A stretch of DNA of 64,000 nucleotides from Coniochaeta sp. PMI_546 (taxonomy: Eukaryota; Ascomycota; Sordariomycetes; Coniochaetales; Coniochaetaceae), in assembly GCA_021432605.1 (NCBI GenBank), contig MU271145.1, positions 1,550,001-1,614,000 of the forward strand, read 5' to 3'. The translations under genes and the position numbers were made by a program. Shown here one piece after another: positions 20,872-33,142 of the stretch (positions are counted from its first letter, which is position 1; each line of letters opens with the position of its first letter). The notes beneath the pieces are model-generated. The model had not been told where the DNA came from. It did no database searches and saw nothing but the letters and a program-made list of their open reading frames with translations.

Positions 20872-22365
20872 TCAACGCCGGCTCCGAAGCACCCGATCGT
20901 TGGCGCGAGCCCTGGTGATGGCATGGCCATTGACGGTGTCGTCGATAATCGCCTGCTCGTTGCTCGCACCGTAAACCTCACGCTCAACACCCTTGGCAGC
21001 GTCCCAGCCGGCCTTTTCGGCGGTGACAGCGAGATCGCTGTAGCGCCTGTCCTTCTTCTTCTGCTCCGCGGCGGCCGAGCGCTTGATGTAGCTCTGAACG
21101 AAGAAGCTCATGAACAGATACGTCAGGGGTGCAAGATACACGACATTGAGCCAAACGCCGAAAGTCTGGCCTGCCGAGGTAATGCAAGGGGTGTAGATGA
21201 GCTGCTTCTGCTGTTCGATGTCGGCCCCTGAGACGGATTCGGAGGATACGCGCGCTGAGGGGGTCGACTTCTGGGTGGCATTGACAACGACCGGGACGGC
21301 GTAGTTGACAAAAGAGTGTATCATGGCCAGCGAGCCACCGAGGAGGAACTGGGTGATCTGCATCGACGTCAAGCTACGCTTGATGAACATAGGTACCCTG
21401 ATCTTGAGGGCCGTGATGGTGTAGTATGTGTACTGGGGGTGGTGTTAGTGATCGGACTTAAGGAACGCCAAGCAATCGTCATCCCACAGTAGCGCAGCTC
21501 AACAACACCCCGCGCTAACTGTGGTAATGCACCGGAAGAAGCACACGAGCAGGATCCGATATATTTCCGCATGACTGCATGGAGGGGGAAGTTGACTTAC
21601 CATCATTGCGTGGATTCCAGAGTTCACGAAGACGAAGATCCATATTGGTGGCGACATGTAGCGCATTCCTGACCACATGCACATCATGGCACCAGCGTGG
21701 TGGTATGTCTGCAGCGTCGAGCTGAACTTGCCCTTGGCGAGAATGATGAGAGTGTCGAGGACCTCGTAGAACTTGCTGAGGTAGAAGATCCAGCCGTAGA
21801 ATGCCAGTCCCTCGTTCCACAGACGGCCAGTGTCGGTGCTCAACGGCTGACCGTCGCTTGACAGAGCGACACTAGGCGAGTAGGTCTGCCATGTCCGGCT
21901 GGCCTCGTCGTAGAAAACACCGTTGCCGTATCCTGATGGACCGCTCAGTCTGCACATGGAGTCCAAAGTGCCAGCAATTCCCGCAGGCCCAAAGGGACTG
22001 ACCATGGTACGGCGCAAGGCACCGAACATGCCCCAGCACGTCCATGCCGAGTACACTGCAAGGAAGACGTTATGGAAGATGACGAAAGCGTGGAAGGCAC
22101 GTGTCTTGCTGATAGCCCATGGCTTTTTGCCGTTCGACCTGTTGTAGGCGTTGAGCAGCTTGGCGGACACGGCGTAGACGGTCGCGATGGTGATGGGGAC
22201 TACGGGGTCCAGCCATGCTTGGTAGACGCTCTCGGGGATATCGAAGGGTGGCGCGGACGGGATCGAGCCTGCCTTTGGTGGTGGTATGAAGGCCGGGGCA
22301 TTGGTAGGAGGGAAGGAGAAGAGCGATGCGTTTGGAAGCGACAGATATGCTCTTGAGGAAGCCAT
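20872..22365 (-). CDS. ELO-family very-long-chain fatty-acid elongase
   Basis: Two exons, 22365-21601 and 21432-20872, joined over a 168-bp intron (GTAAGT...CCCAG, phase 0), giving 441 residues. The join restores the family motif HAMMYTYY. Other ELO landmarks are KFYEVLDT (KxxExxDT), the histidine box QTYHH and the following MCMWSGMRY. About seven hydrophobic segments fit an ER membrane protein. ELO enzymes perform the condensing step with malonyl-CoA in fatty-acid elongation. The box reads QxxHH rather than HxxHH, a variant seen in many polyunsaturated-type elongases, so chain specificity may differ from yeast Elo2/Elo3. An insertion of about 60 residues (residues 112-172) before KFYEVLDT and a charged C-terminal tail make it longer than the usual 300-350 residues. 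Confidence 0.85.
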
Positions 22366-24880
22366 GATGGAAAGTTATGATGATGATATCGCCCGCTTGC
22401 GTGATCAAGGGTAGGAAGAGGCCTTAAAGGCGATCGAAGAGAGGTTCCTTTCTAAGGCAAGAAGGACGAAGGATGATGATGACGGGCAAGACAAGGAGAG
22501 AGGGCAGTAACAGATGTAGAATTAGGTTCACTGCAGACTTGCCGCCACTGACAGACAGCAAAGATGGAATGCGGTCTATGCAACACTGTCATGCGAGTCC
22601 TTACTTGTCAGTCTAGTTTTTGTTGGACCACGGTATGTCAGTTTTACTGTGGTAAGCTTGTTGATCTGGATCCACAGGGACCTGCAGACGGCGGACGGGC
22701 AGAACGGACTGCCTCGGTTTGTGGGTTGTGGGCACCGTCACATACCACCGTATATACTAGTATCTTAGGGCTGTCTGGACGCTTGTCCCCTAGCAATCAA
22801 GCTGCAACCGACTTGGCAAAGCATGGGTCGAGAGATGACATCGAACTGACAATCGGGAAACATGTGCGGTGAGCCCTGACTGAAAGCTTGCCAGAGGCGA
22901 GTGGCGTGAAACAGCCAGGGTCCCTGGACGCCTTGAATCGGCGGTATAGCCCGCATCTCGGGACAGCTTCAGATGAGGAAGGAGCATGCTGTCTGGACTT
23001 CGAAAAGACACTTCTATCATGTGAAGCCTCTAATGCAATTGTTGATGGCGAAGGCAAGGCAAGGCTCCCATCGTCAGGATTGCGGACTCTTTAGACATTT
23101 GTTAACATTGATTTGAGCTTTTCAGGGTCCAGTGTGATCATGGTTGGGAGTTGCAGTTGAACGGAATGTCGCCAATCGAGAGCTGCCCGGAGCCGAAACC
23201 GATATTTGTGGGGTCCCCTGATTTTTTGTTGGGAATTGGGGGTAATAAGGCAGCCAATGAGATTGACAGCCATGACGTCGCACAGGGTCCAACATGGCAC
23301 CTCATGCAGCCCCCATCACGGTTTTGGAAGTCTCAGCTCGACCACTTCTTTCCCGCTGAAAGCTTCCAGAAGATTACCGATGAGAGTCTCTGCCTCTCAA
23401 GTTGCTATGGATCATAAGGCCTTGAGAACTTCATGAACCAACAGCCATCTCGCGACTTTGAAAGAGAAATTCCAGAGTTCAAGCGCGTGCGAAAAGCGCT
23501 TTTGACAGCCATTCAGTCTAGACCAGGAAGCTGCCCTTGGTCCGTCCTCAACAAAATTCAGTGGCCTCCCATGTGCTTTCTTCAGATCCCCGGCATTTGA
23601 CGGTTCAAAAAGTCGCTGCACATGCCGAGAATCCACATTCACATGCTTTAGTCTTCTGTGCGCTTTGATTCTTTGCAGACTTTATGCCCGATGTGCCGTC
23701 GACTATTGACAGAACGCCGTGTCGGGCAGGCGGATGCCGTCCTGGAAACCGGAACGGCAGAACGGGTCCCGCTATCCCACCCGGCAACTTAAGCCTCAAG
23801 TGGGGCGGTCACCTCCGTCCTCCGGCAGTCGACCCTCCGGCGCCGTTCGGTTTTTTTGCCGACTAATTCTGGACCATAGTCGGTCAGAGGTCGGAGCTTT
23901 TGTCCCCTGACCGGTATGAGGTTTTTGGCACACTACTAACGCTAACTTTTGGGGCTCTCGTCTCGTTTACCCGCGTATCGTGAGCATTATCCTTTACCAC
24001 TCAATTCTTCTCGGTTTGGAAGACACGTCGAGATCGTCCCAACAGGACACTCGAGCATTGACATCACCTATCACCATGGCCATTGCACGTCAGGATGTTT
24101 GAGTTGAATCGTGGCTCCCTTTCGGGCATAATTGGTTCAACCATGGGAATCCCCTCATGTGATGCTAGACAATCAGAAGCTTCAGAATTCATGGTGTCCA
24201 AAGTTCCGAGGTCCAACCCCGCATTACACTAAAACACGGTTACACGGGCCATCTCCAACAGCCATCTGTGTGCCGCCACTAGGTCTAGTATGCATGTCAT
24301 CTGCGGTCACAACCTTATCGCTTCAACTAAATTCGTAAGACGCAGGGCTGATATTCTACGGTGTTCACATAATCGAGACTAGATGGTTTCGAACTTGAAG
24401 TGAATATGAATCGAAAACCTCGAGGTTTTGTTTTGTCCACGCGAGTGAATCTTCATCTGTCGACTCTGTTTGTCTCTGAATTCGAGATTGGGTGGTGTCC
24501 ACTTCTCCGCACAGCGTGGCAGCTGCCAGTCCAGATAGGGGAAGGTGGCAAGCGGGGAGGTGAAGATCTCCAATCCGGTCGACGACTCGTCACACAATGG
24601 AAAACATGCGACTCGATCGTGGCAGTCTGGGATCCTGGGAGGAGAAGCGTCCAAGAGCATACTAGTATGAAAGGGCTGGACTAGTAGTGGTCATACATCC
24701 CTTGGTATGAACGCCTTAATATACGAGGTGGCTCCATGTTTCCTTCTCTGCAGCGACGGTTTCTTCGTGGTTCTCTTTTAGTCCTTTCCTCACTCGAGTG
24801 TAGCACACATCCTCCTACATATTCAACATATATATCGTCTCGAGCTTTGCGATTAGGCCACATACCACGGAGTAGTCACG
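22366..24880. other. Long intergenic region, no gene recognised
   Basis: 2.5 kb without a supportable frame. ORFs are short and overlap on opposite strands. A TATA-like stretch (ATATATATCG) near 24828-24838 lies about 50 bp before the alcohol-oxidase ATG, so the right end is its promoter. Confidence 0.4.
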
Positions 24881-27174
24881 ATGGCAGCGTCGTCAGAAAA
24901 CATAACCGCACCTAGGTGGCCGGGACTGCCAGAACCACCCTCTGGCGACTGGTTCAACGAGACACAGTGGGCAGTCCTCATGTCATTAATTGATGCCGTC
25001 TTGCCAGCAACTGTGCCAGAATCGAAGGCCACGGACAAAACCATGCAGAAAGCGATACCTGACACAGAATATCAAGATGTCGTGACGACCACCCGGACCA
25101 CTCTAGCCCAAGCTCCAGATGAAGCCACTCTTACAGCCTATTTATCAGAACTTCCCTCCCAAAACCCAGCAACCCTCCACGCGATCCGCCGGTCTCTAAG
25201 CGGCGTGCCAGCCTCCGTGAGGAACCAGCTTGGCGGCGTCCTCACTGCCCTCTCTACCAGACCGGGTGCTCTCCTCCTAACAGGCTACACAACACCCGCC
25301 CATCTCCAACCCATCCACATCCGCGAGACCATCCTCAAGTCCTGGCAGGCCTCGTGGCTCCCCACCCTCCGCCTCCTCGCGAAGACAATGTGTCTCCTCG
25401 CCCAATCCAGCTTCCTCATCACCAGCCCCCTCTACAAGACCGTAAGCGGCTACCCGGACATACCGCACGACTGGACCCCAGGCAAGGGATTTGACTACTC
25501 CTTCCTCCAGTTCGAGTCCGGCTCAGAGCCAGCAACGCTGGAGACAGACATCGTCATCGTCGGCTCCGGCTGCGGCGGCGGCGTCTGCGCCAAGGTCCTG
25601 GCGGAGGCGGGCCACCGCGTCCTGGTCGTGGACAAGGGGTACCACTTCACGCCGGACCAGCTGCCCATGCCGCAGGCGCAGGCCATGCACCACCTGTACG
25701 AGAACAGGGGCTTCGTCGCCTCGGCCGACAACTCCATCAACGTGCTGGCGGGCTCGTGCTGGGGCGGCGGCGGCACGGTGAACTGGAGCGTCGCCCTGCA
25801 GACGCAGGGCTACGTCAGGCGGGAGTGGGCCGAGCAGCACGGCCTGCCGTTCTTCGCGACCCAGGAGTTCCAGGACTCGCTGGACGGGGTGTGCGACTTT
25901 ATGGGCGTCGCGGATGCGAAGTATCAGAGTCACAGGGGACAGGTTGTGCTGGATGGCGCGAGGAAGCTGGGGTGGGAGGCGAGGCCGACGCCGCAGAATT
26001 GTGGGGGGCGGGAGCATCCGTGTGGACACTGTCATCTTGGGTGTGGGAGTGGGAATAAGCAGGGGCCGGCGGTGAGCTGGTTGCCTCATGCTGCGAGAAA
26101 TGGCGCGCAATTCATAGAAGGGTTTAATGCTGAGAGGGTGTTGTTTGAGGAGGAGGATGGAGAGAAACGGGCTATTGGCGTCGTGGGGCAGTGGACTTCG
26201 CGTGATAAGAATGGTGGTACAATCGGCCCTGAGGCAGAGAGGATAACGAGGGAGGTGGTGATCAAGGCGAAGAGAGTCATCGTTTCCTCTGGGTCGTTGC
26301 ACAGCCCACTACTCCTCAAGCGAAGTGGGTTGAAGGTACGTTGTTGGCTGTGACTGACCCGATATGAGGCATGTCTAACTAAGAGATACAGAACCGTCAT
26401 ATCGGGCGCAACCTGCATCTGCACCCAGTCAATTTTGTCGTTGCCTTTTACGACGAAGACGTCAAACCGTGGGAGGAAGGCATCATCACCAGCGTCTGCA
26501 CCTCCTTCGAGAATCTCGACAACAACGGCCACGGTCCCAAGCTGGAGCCAACATGCATGGTGCCCTACACGATCATGACGAACCTCCCCTGGATCTCGGG
26601 CCACGACTTCAAACTTGACGTCGCCCGCCTCCGGCACGCAGCAGGTTTCATCTCGCTGACGCGCGATCGGGATTCAGGCGGTGTCTACGCGAATCCGGAC
26701 ACAGGGGCGCCGTGCATCGATTACACGCCGTCCCCCTTCGACGCAGCCAACACACTGGAGGGCGTCATTGCACTAGCAAAGATGTGCTACATCACCGGCG
26801 CGCGGGAAATCCGCGCGATCCTCCCCGGCACGAGGCCATTTGTCAGGCCACAGACGGCGTCGCCCGAGAGCGAGAAGCTCGGCGTCGCGGACCCGGCGTT
26901 CGTGGCGTGGTTGGCGGAGATCAAGAAGGCGGGCAACAGGCCGCCGTTTGCGCCGTACAGCTCGGCGCACCAGATGGGGACGTGTCGGATGAGCAGCCAC
27001 GCAGGAGCGGGAGTTGTTGATCCGAAAGGTAAAGTCTGGGAGGCGGAGGGGCTGTACGTTGCGGATGCGAGTGTGTTTCCCAGCGCCAGTGGGGTTAATC
27101 CCATGGTTACAAACATGGCTATTGCGGACTGGATTGCGAGGGGTGTGGTCAAGGACTTGAGCCAGGCGAAATAA
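24881..27174 (+). CDS. Long-chain (fatty) alcohol oxidase, GMC flavoenzyme
   Basis: Two exons, 24881-26335 and 26392-27174, with a 56-bp intron (GTACGT...ATACAG, branch TCTAAC), give 745 residues, the normal size for this class. Residues 1-215 form the N-terminal extension typical of fatty alcohol oxidases, with a hydrophobic segment around 155-182 likely to associate with membrane. The FAD-binding fold starts at residue 223 (DIVIVGSGCGGGVCAKVL), followed by NVLAGSCWGGGGTVNWS and a Cys-rich loop (CGGREHPCGHCHLGCGSG). HQMGTCRM and the C-terminal SVFPSASGVNPMVTNMA carry the GMC active-site and flavin contacts. The enzyme oxidises long-chain alcohols to aldehydes with O2, producing H2O2, usually in microsomes or peroxisomes during alkane or wax use. 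A carboxylate-type carrier lies 727 bp downstream on the same strand. Confidence 0.9.
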
Positions 27175-27900
27175 GCTACCTCGTCTGCTGGATGGTTATG
27201 CAGGAGTGAGAGAGGACGAGTATCGTGAACGAGCAATGATCAATGTCTGTTACAGTAAGGTATGCTATAGGGAGTCTTGGGTGAATAAGTTACGAGAGGA
27301 TTTCACCCGTAGGTGGCTTCACCTATAAAAGATCGTTATCTAGCCGTGACCAATATGAAATCCCTATGGTTCGTGCGTGTATGACACATCTGTAGTGAGT
27401 TCTGGACCACTCAGTTGCCACGGATCGTATAATATATATTTTAAGTTCTCACACCGGCCGAGACACTGTCGGTACTTTAAACCTCGGTGCATAGTAGGAA
27501 TAATCCACTGTTGGTCAGGTCTCCAGTAAGCAACCGCTAGAGGACACTACTAGCTCAAGGACGGAAGGTGCATCCGAACCACACTACCAGCCAAAATCCT
27601 ATGCCAAGCAGCAGTTGAAAACCAGTGGAAAACCAGTGGACCGATGTCGGGTGCGCCCTTTGCAGATCAGTACTATGTAGATCCCCTCTTCACGTCGCCT
27701 GTTGAAGGTGTAAAAGCCGTGAGTTTGTATAGAGGTACCTAGTTTATAGCACATCTGTCTGCTAATCTGACTATATGTGTTTATCTGTGGCCAGCATCAG
27801 ATGGCTGTGAAAAGTTGGAGTACAACAGCGAGAGTGCGTGCTAACACTCACCCACTCGCGACACAAACCTCCTATCTCTTGACCATTTCCGTACTACAGA
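27175..27900. other. Intergenic region between alcohol oxidase and MFS carrier
   Basis: AT-rich terminator-like sequence lies near 27420-27445. A tandem duplication of AAAACCAGTGG occurs at about 27617-27640. No gene is seen; the right part should hold the MFS promoter. Confidence 0.4.
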
Positions 27901-29339
27901 ATGGGAAAGCTCAAACACGTCTTTCGTCGCAATAATGGCTCTGATTCCGAGGAAATCGGTGACGTCCAGGTCCAAGAGTTTACTATCCCGACAGACGGGT
28001 ATCACGCCTGGATTCAAGTCCTCGTAGGCCAGTACGTTCAAGTTCCCTGCTCACAACCTTTCAAGTCCACGCACTGATCAGAGTCACATTCCAGCCTCGA
28101 ATTCTTCAACACTTTCGGCTATATCAACAGCTACGGCATTTTCGAAGCCTACTACCATGAGAACTTACACCTCGCCCTCTCCGAGATCTCCTGGACTGGC
28201 AGCGTGCAGGCCTTTCTCCTGTTTAGCATCGGAATCTTCTCCGGCAGACTCTTTGACGCGGGCCACCTGCGCTCCCTACTCATCGTCGGGTGTACCCTGC
28301 AAGTCCTAGCTGTATTCATGACGTCCCTCTGTACAGAATACTGGCAGCTCTTTCTGGCTCAGGGTATCTGTGGAGGGTTGGGCGCAGGGATATCATACAC
28401 CCCGGCACTGGCAAACGTGTCCACGTACTTTACGAAAAAGAAGGCGCTGGCAATTAGTGTTACTACGTGCGGCAGTGTAACGGGTGGTGTGGTGTTTCCG
28501 ATTATTGCGCGGCAGCTGTTGGATAAGATTGGCTTTGCGTGGACGGTGAGGGTCATGGGCTTCGTCATGCTCTTCAATTCAGTCTTGATTGTGACTTTGG
28601 CGAAGGCGCGACTGCCACCAAGAAAAAGGGGGCCGCTGGTCGAGGTCGCTGCTTTCAAAGAGGCGTCGTATACGCTCTTCTCGGTTGGCGTGTTTTTGCT
28701 ACTTTGGGGAGTTTATGTTTCCTATTATTATGTGAGTCCTGCCCCGACACGGTCGATTCCGGGATTGAGAACTGATGATGTCTTTAGATCAACCACTACG
28801 CATCCTCCATCCTCAAGACCGAAAGATCAACCTCAATCACTCTCCTCCTCCTCATGAACGGCCTCGGCCTCCCGGGCCGCATCATCCCTGCCCTAGTATC
28901 AGACGCCTTCCTGGGCCCCTTCAAGACCCTCATCCCGCTATCAGTGGCATCAGGTGTTCTGTACCTGTCCTGGATCCGCGTTGACTCGCTGGGAGGCGTC
29001 TTCGCCATTGCCGTGCTCTTCGGGCTCATCAACGGTGGTGTGCAGGCCATGGCCATGGCTGGTCTACCTTTCCTGACCGCCGACCTGAGCAAGATCGGCA
29101 CGCGGTCTGGCATGGTGCTGAGCATCGTCTCTGTTGCATCCCTCACCGGACCGCCAGTCGCGGGGGCGCTGATACAGGCTGGCGGCGGGAGTTATCTGCC
29201 TATGCAGGTCTGGACGGGATGTATCATGATTGCAGGTGGTGCATTTGTTGCTGCTGCAAGGGTTGCGAATATGAGGTTGGTGAAGAAGAGGGCCAATGCC
29301 GATGCGGTTGCTGTTGTTGAGACCACTGCGCAGATCTAG
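27901..29339 (+). CDS. MFS transporter, monocarboxylate-permease type
   Basis: Three exons, 27901-28031, 28095-28731 and 28788-29339; the introns are 63 and 56 bp (GTACGT, GTGAGT donors). The product has 439 residues. The start of TM1 reads DGYHAWIQVLVGHLEFFNTFGYINSYGIF, the pattern of fungal monocarboxylate-porter homologues (Mch family): D-G-x-x-A-W, then NxxGxxNSYGxFxxYY. Twelve hydrophobic segments are expected, with a short charged loop between halves (KARLPPRKRGPL). Members are proton-linked or facilitative carriers, though many fungal homologues do not transport the classical monocarboxylates; one yeast member, Mch5, carries riboflavin. The substrate cannot be read from sequence. The context after an alcohol oxidase allows, but does not show, a role with carboxylate products. 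Confidence 0.85.
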
Positions 29340-30929
29340 AGGGTTAGAACAGACATCGTGGAAACTGGCACCCAAAGGACCCTCCGTCAACGAGAGAATG
29401 CCCTTGGGTGGAGGATTTCAACCCAGTCCCACAGTCAGGGATCGTGCCAAAGACACGGCAATGTCGGCATTCCAGTCCGGCAGACGGGCAGGCCAGCTTC
29501 GCCTACTGTTATGCACACCAACAAGGCTTTCCAATCATTTCCAATTTCTCGATGTTACCAGCTCAGCGACCTAGTCTGAGATCAATGACTTGCGGCATCG
29601 AAAGTGCAGCTTCACTTACTAATTCCCGCTGTACTGTCACCATCAGTTAAGTTGTCCTGGTTGTCCAGAAACTATCTCGCCGTGACCGCGATTCAACTAG
29701 CTCCTCACCGGCTTCTGGACTCAATACATTGGCTCGCGCACAAGCTAGCAAGCGCCCCCCGCCAGCAGCCGTTTGGGGGACGGACTTACTAGCTCATCGG
29801 TTCTAAGCCAATGAGGGGGGTATGACAGCACTATCCTGGTTGTCGAGTCAGCTAAAAGCGGTCCCGTCGACCCGTCCCGACCCGCCTAGGAAAACCAGGA
29901 AGAGCCCAGGTTCCCTAGGTTTAACGCACAGACAAGCTATACTGTACTCGCAAGCCCTGACTGGACCGCCAGGACTGTCCTGAGGTACTCATCCTCGTAG
30001 GTCACCAATGTGTTCCCACTTTCTCAAGCTTCTATTTACAATCTTCAAGGCAGGGGAAAATACAGAGATGCAACATCGGGAACAGCATGCCACCGATTCT
30101 GAACCCCCCTGGGATGGACAATTTCCACATGCGCCTCGCCTTTGTTCTACATATGGTAGTAGCAACGACAAAGAAGTTACGAAATCAGCCAATAGGTCCA
30201 GACCGTTACCAGGATCTACGTATTCAATCCAATAGCGCCGGTATACACTGTACGTGCGGAGTAGGGGCTTTGGGTCTAGTGCTCGATAGATCCTCATGCC
30301 AAAGTCCCAGCCACGGCTAAATGAAGCCTTTTCTTAGGGTGAAGTGGATGAGATAGATGGCTCCCTCCGGCTGGACCGTAAAATCTATGTCTAGCGCAGC
30401 GAACCTTCTACTGCGGCGTCACATCGAAGCTTATGTCCAACAGCTTTTGCCGCTCACGCTATTGTCGTGTGCGGAGGCTGGAATGCCACAACCCTCGTCT
30501 TCAGCTCACCTCCAGCATAGCCATCAGTACCCCTACATTCCAGACTCGCAGACAATGACTCTGAGATCCGCCTCAGCTCTGCCCCATAGTCGTGAAGTGG
30601 TAACATCGGGCTGTAGTTCAGCTCTCCGAGAGACTATGTGGCTCCTGAGCTAGACCCAAGTTGAAAGTTCGGCCGGTCTCGATGGAATCGATACTCCTGA
30701 TATGGCCTCAGAACCAAAATTGCCTATACAGCGTCGCTAGTGCGTCTCTATTGAGTCCATCCTGAACTTCAAGCGAGTCAGGCCATGGTGCGCGTGCAGC
30801 TTGGTGTCGACAGATATAAAGAGGACCTATGTTTCCACCAAGAGACAGCATGTAAACAGCAACAATCCAGCCTGATATTCCTCGAATTCCAGCCTTAAAC
30901 ACTCCCCGGCTGTCGACAATACCCAAGTC
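29340..30929. other. Intergenic region, no gene recognised
   Basis: The minus-strand frame 29989-30297 (starting MRIYRALDPKP) has protein-like composition at its N-terminus but decays into low similarity to anything known and has no clear splice partner. The remainder is featureless apart from the promoter at its right end. Confidence 0.35.
30815..30820 (+). promoter_or_regulatory. TATA box of the secreted-protein gene
   Basis: TATAAA lies 110 bp before the ATG at 30930, a usual distance in filamentous fungi, and no ATG occurs between them. Confidence 0.5.
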
Positions 30930-31943
30930 ATGACAATGGTGAAAAACTATCTCATTGCGGCCGCAATGGCTGCTTGTGCCACTGCCATGCCCAATGACAA
31001 TCTCCTAGCTCGCGCCGACTGCGCCAGGGATAACTGCTTTCGCGGTGTAAGACCTCCTCCGCCGAGTTTAGCAATGCTGAATCATCACTAACGAACCGGA
31101 AAGGTCATTGCTAGCTCCTCAAGGATTGCCGGCTGCTCTTCGTACATGGCAGTGACGGTCACTCCCTGTACCTCGACCGTCACCGCCACCGCAACGGTGA
31201 CCCAAACTGCCACGGTGAACAACTTCCCCATGAGGAGGGCTGCCATTGCACCTGAACTCGAAGATCGCCAAGCCGCCTCATCGTGCGTCTTTACCACAAA
31301 CACCCCCACCAGTCTGCCAGCGTACGCCACCACGGCTTGCGTCGCTCTCGGTACGACGTCTCCGGCAGTCAGGCTTTCCTCAGCATGCTCTTGTAACGGC
31401 GTCACGGCGTCGACCACCACGATCGCCACTCCCATCACAACCGTGACTAGCACGTCGACAGTCAGCGCCACCGCCTACGCCACCCCAAGCGCCTTCATCC
31501 TCCAGTCCACCGGCGACCAGTCCCTCTACGTGACCGTCGACACAACCGGGGCCCTGGTCCTGACACACGACATCACCGCCGGCACACCCTTCTACGTCGA
31601 CAACAGTGGCCAGCTGCGCAACCTGCACGACCCAACCAAGCTGCTCGTCGACTACTACCAGCCCACGCCCGCCACGGCCGACAACAAGGTCTACAATGCC
31701 GTCCCCGACGCCAACGCCAACTACCCAATCACCTGCTACACCAACGCCCGCAACGACGGTGACTACTGGGGCAATTGCCAGGCAAGCGGCCCGCCAAACG
31801 GCAACCCGGTTGTCTACGGGTTCGGCACCTGCCCGAATGAGGGATACTACGTGTATATGATTCCCAACAACTCGAATGTGAGGTGTTGGGACGGAGGCTA
31901 TGCTTTCGCCGGCTTCTTCCTCAGGGCGTACAATGGAGCTTAA
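30930..31943 (+). CDS. Secreted cysteine-containing protein of unknown function
   Basis: Two exons, 30930-31046 and 31104-31943, with a 57-bp intron (GTAAGA...AAAG, branch CACTAAC), give 318 residues. The signal peptide MTMVKNYLIAAAMAACATA is followed by a short propeptide-like stretch and a cysteine motif shared by many fungal secreted proteins (CARDNCFRGVI, then GC and PC). A Thr/Val/Ala-rich linker and a second cysteine cluster (SSCVFTT, TACVAL, SACSC) follow. The C-terminal half (from about residue 160) looks like a compact beta-rich domain with paired cysteines (ITCYT, GNCQA, GTCPN, VRCWD). No catalytic motif is recognised. It is probably an extracellular or wall-associated protein. The start could be either Met 1 or Met 3. 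Confidence 0.7.
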
Positions 31944-32385
31944 GGCGGGAGTGTAAAAGGGTCGCGAGGGAGGAGTAATAGTTAATCAGGCGAAGTTGAT
32001 CGGACAAAATCTTCAGAAGGTCAGGCTAAGCGAACGGACTGCCTGCTTACCTGAACTTAATTCAATGACTTTTAATTTCATGCTTAAGATGTTGATTGTG
32101 AATCATGTCTGTTGGCTTGGTGAACTCGGTGACGCTAGGCTCGGGCCGTTCTCCAGGCTGGTTTGGCGCTCTTGGCACCGCTCCTTCGTGGCTTGAAGCT
32201 AACCTCGCACTTGTCTCGAAGCATCATAACCTCCTCTCGCGGACTGTTCACGGTTCTGCCACGACCGTACTGCGTCTCCTGATGAGGCTTCTTTCAAACA
32301 CGCCGGCTTACCGATATCACAGGTCTGTGCTAAACCATGAGCGAATGAATAATATGATCGGTGAAGATCCCGCGACCAGAGATGA
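31944..32385. other. Intergenic region
   Basis: 3' flank of the secreted-protein gene. No supported frame. Confidence 0.35.
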
Positions 32386-32897
32386 TTACGGCGTTAGTTG
32401 AAGGCGCAACTTCAAGTCAACCTCTCCTCCCGCATATGCTTTCCTTTTCAAAACGCCACAATCCATCCAGGCATCATGTGCTTCGAGATAAGTGAGACCA
32501 CCCACGGCGGAGACACCAAGCAATTCGAAAGAAATCTCCATCGCCGCCTCCACGTCCTGCGAGAACACGCCGCACGCCTCCATATCGGTTATAACCCTCC
32601 ATCCATACCACGCAGTCCAGGACACACGGCTCGAAACCGATCATACTCAATACTCAATGTATAGAGCATATCGTCCCCCGATATATGTTCTACTCTCGAG
32701 TTCCGCGTCTCGAAGATGTTAACGCGCGTAATACCATCGACAGCGAATGTGGAGGCGGAATAGAGAGCGTTACACATGTGAGAAAGAAGGACGTCTGTGT
32801 CCGCCACGTGAATTGGCCCGGTTCTCCCATTGCAGTCAAACAGTCTACTGCAAGAGAACGATCCAAGGAGGCTGGAGGTGGATGGAGTCTCTGCCAT
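32386..32897 (-). CDS. Possible small two-exon gene, unknown function
   Basis: Two overlapping minus-strand frames can be joined in phase 0: exon 1 32897-32628 and exon 2 32556-32386, over a 71-bp GTGTGT...CGCAG intron (32557-32627). The product would be 146 residues. The joined sequence has protein-like composition (GITRVNIFETRNSRVEH, then DVEAAMEISFELLGVS) but no motif I recognise and no signal peptide or membrane segment. The 3' end lies about 440 bp from the secreted-protein gene. A longer 5' exon cannot be excluded. The call rests only on open frames and compatible splice sites. Confidence 0.35.
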
Positions 32898-33142
32898 CAC
32901 AGGCTGATGTAGCGAGAAAGTTCAGCATAATTGCAGAGACGCACATTTTGCGTAGCGGTAAGGAATCCGAGGTCTGGTCGGTTGTTTCTTTCATGTAGAC
33001 AAGCTTGTAATTCAGCGCATGCCACAGTCCTTACTGCATAGCATATCGCGTCTATTCTCTGCATGAGCTTCATACCTGTATCCTCCAGCGCCAATGCAGA
33101 CCCCCAAACGCCAAGAAATGCCAGACTCATCATCATCATCAT

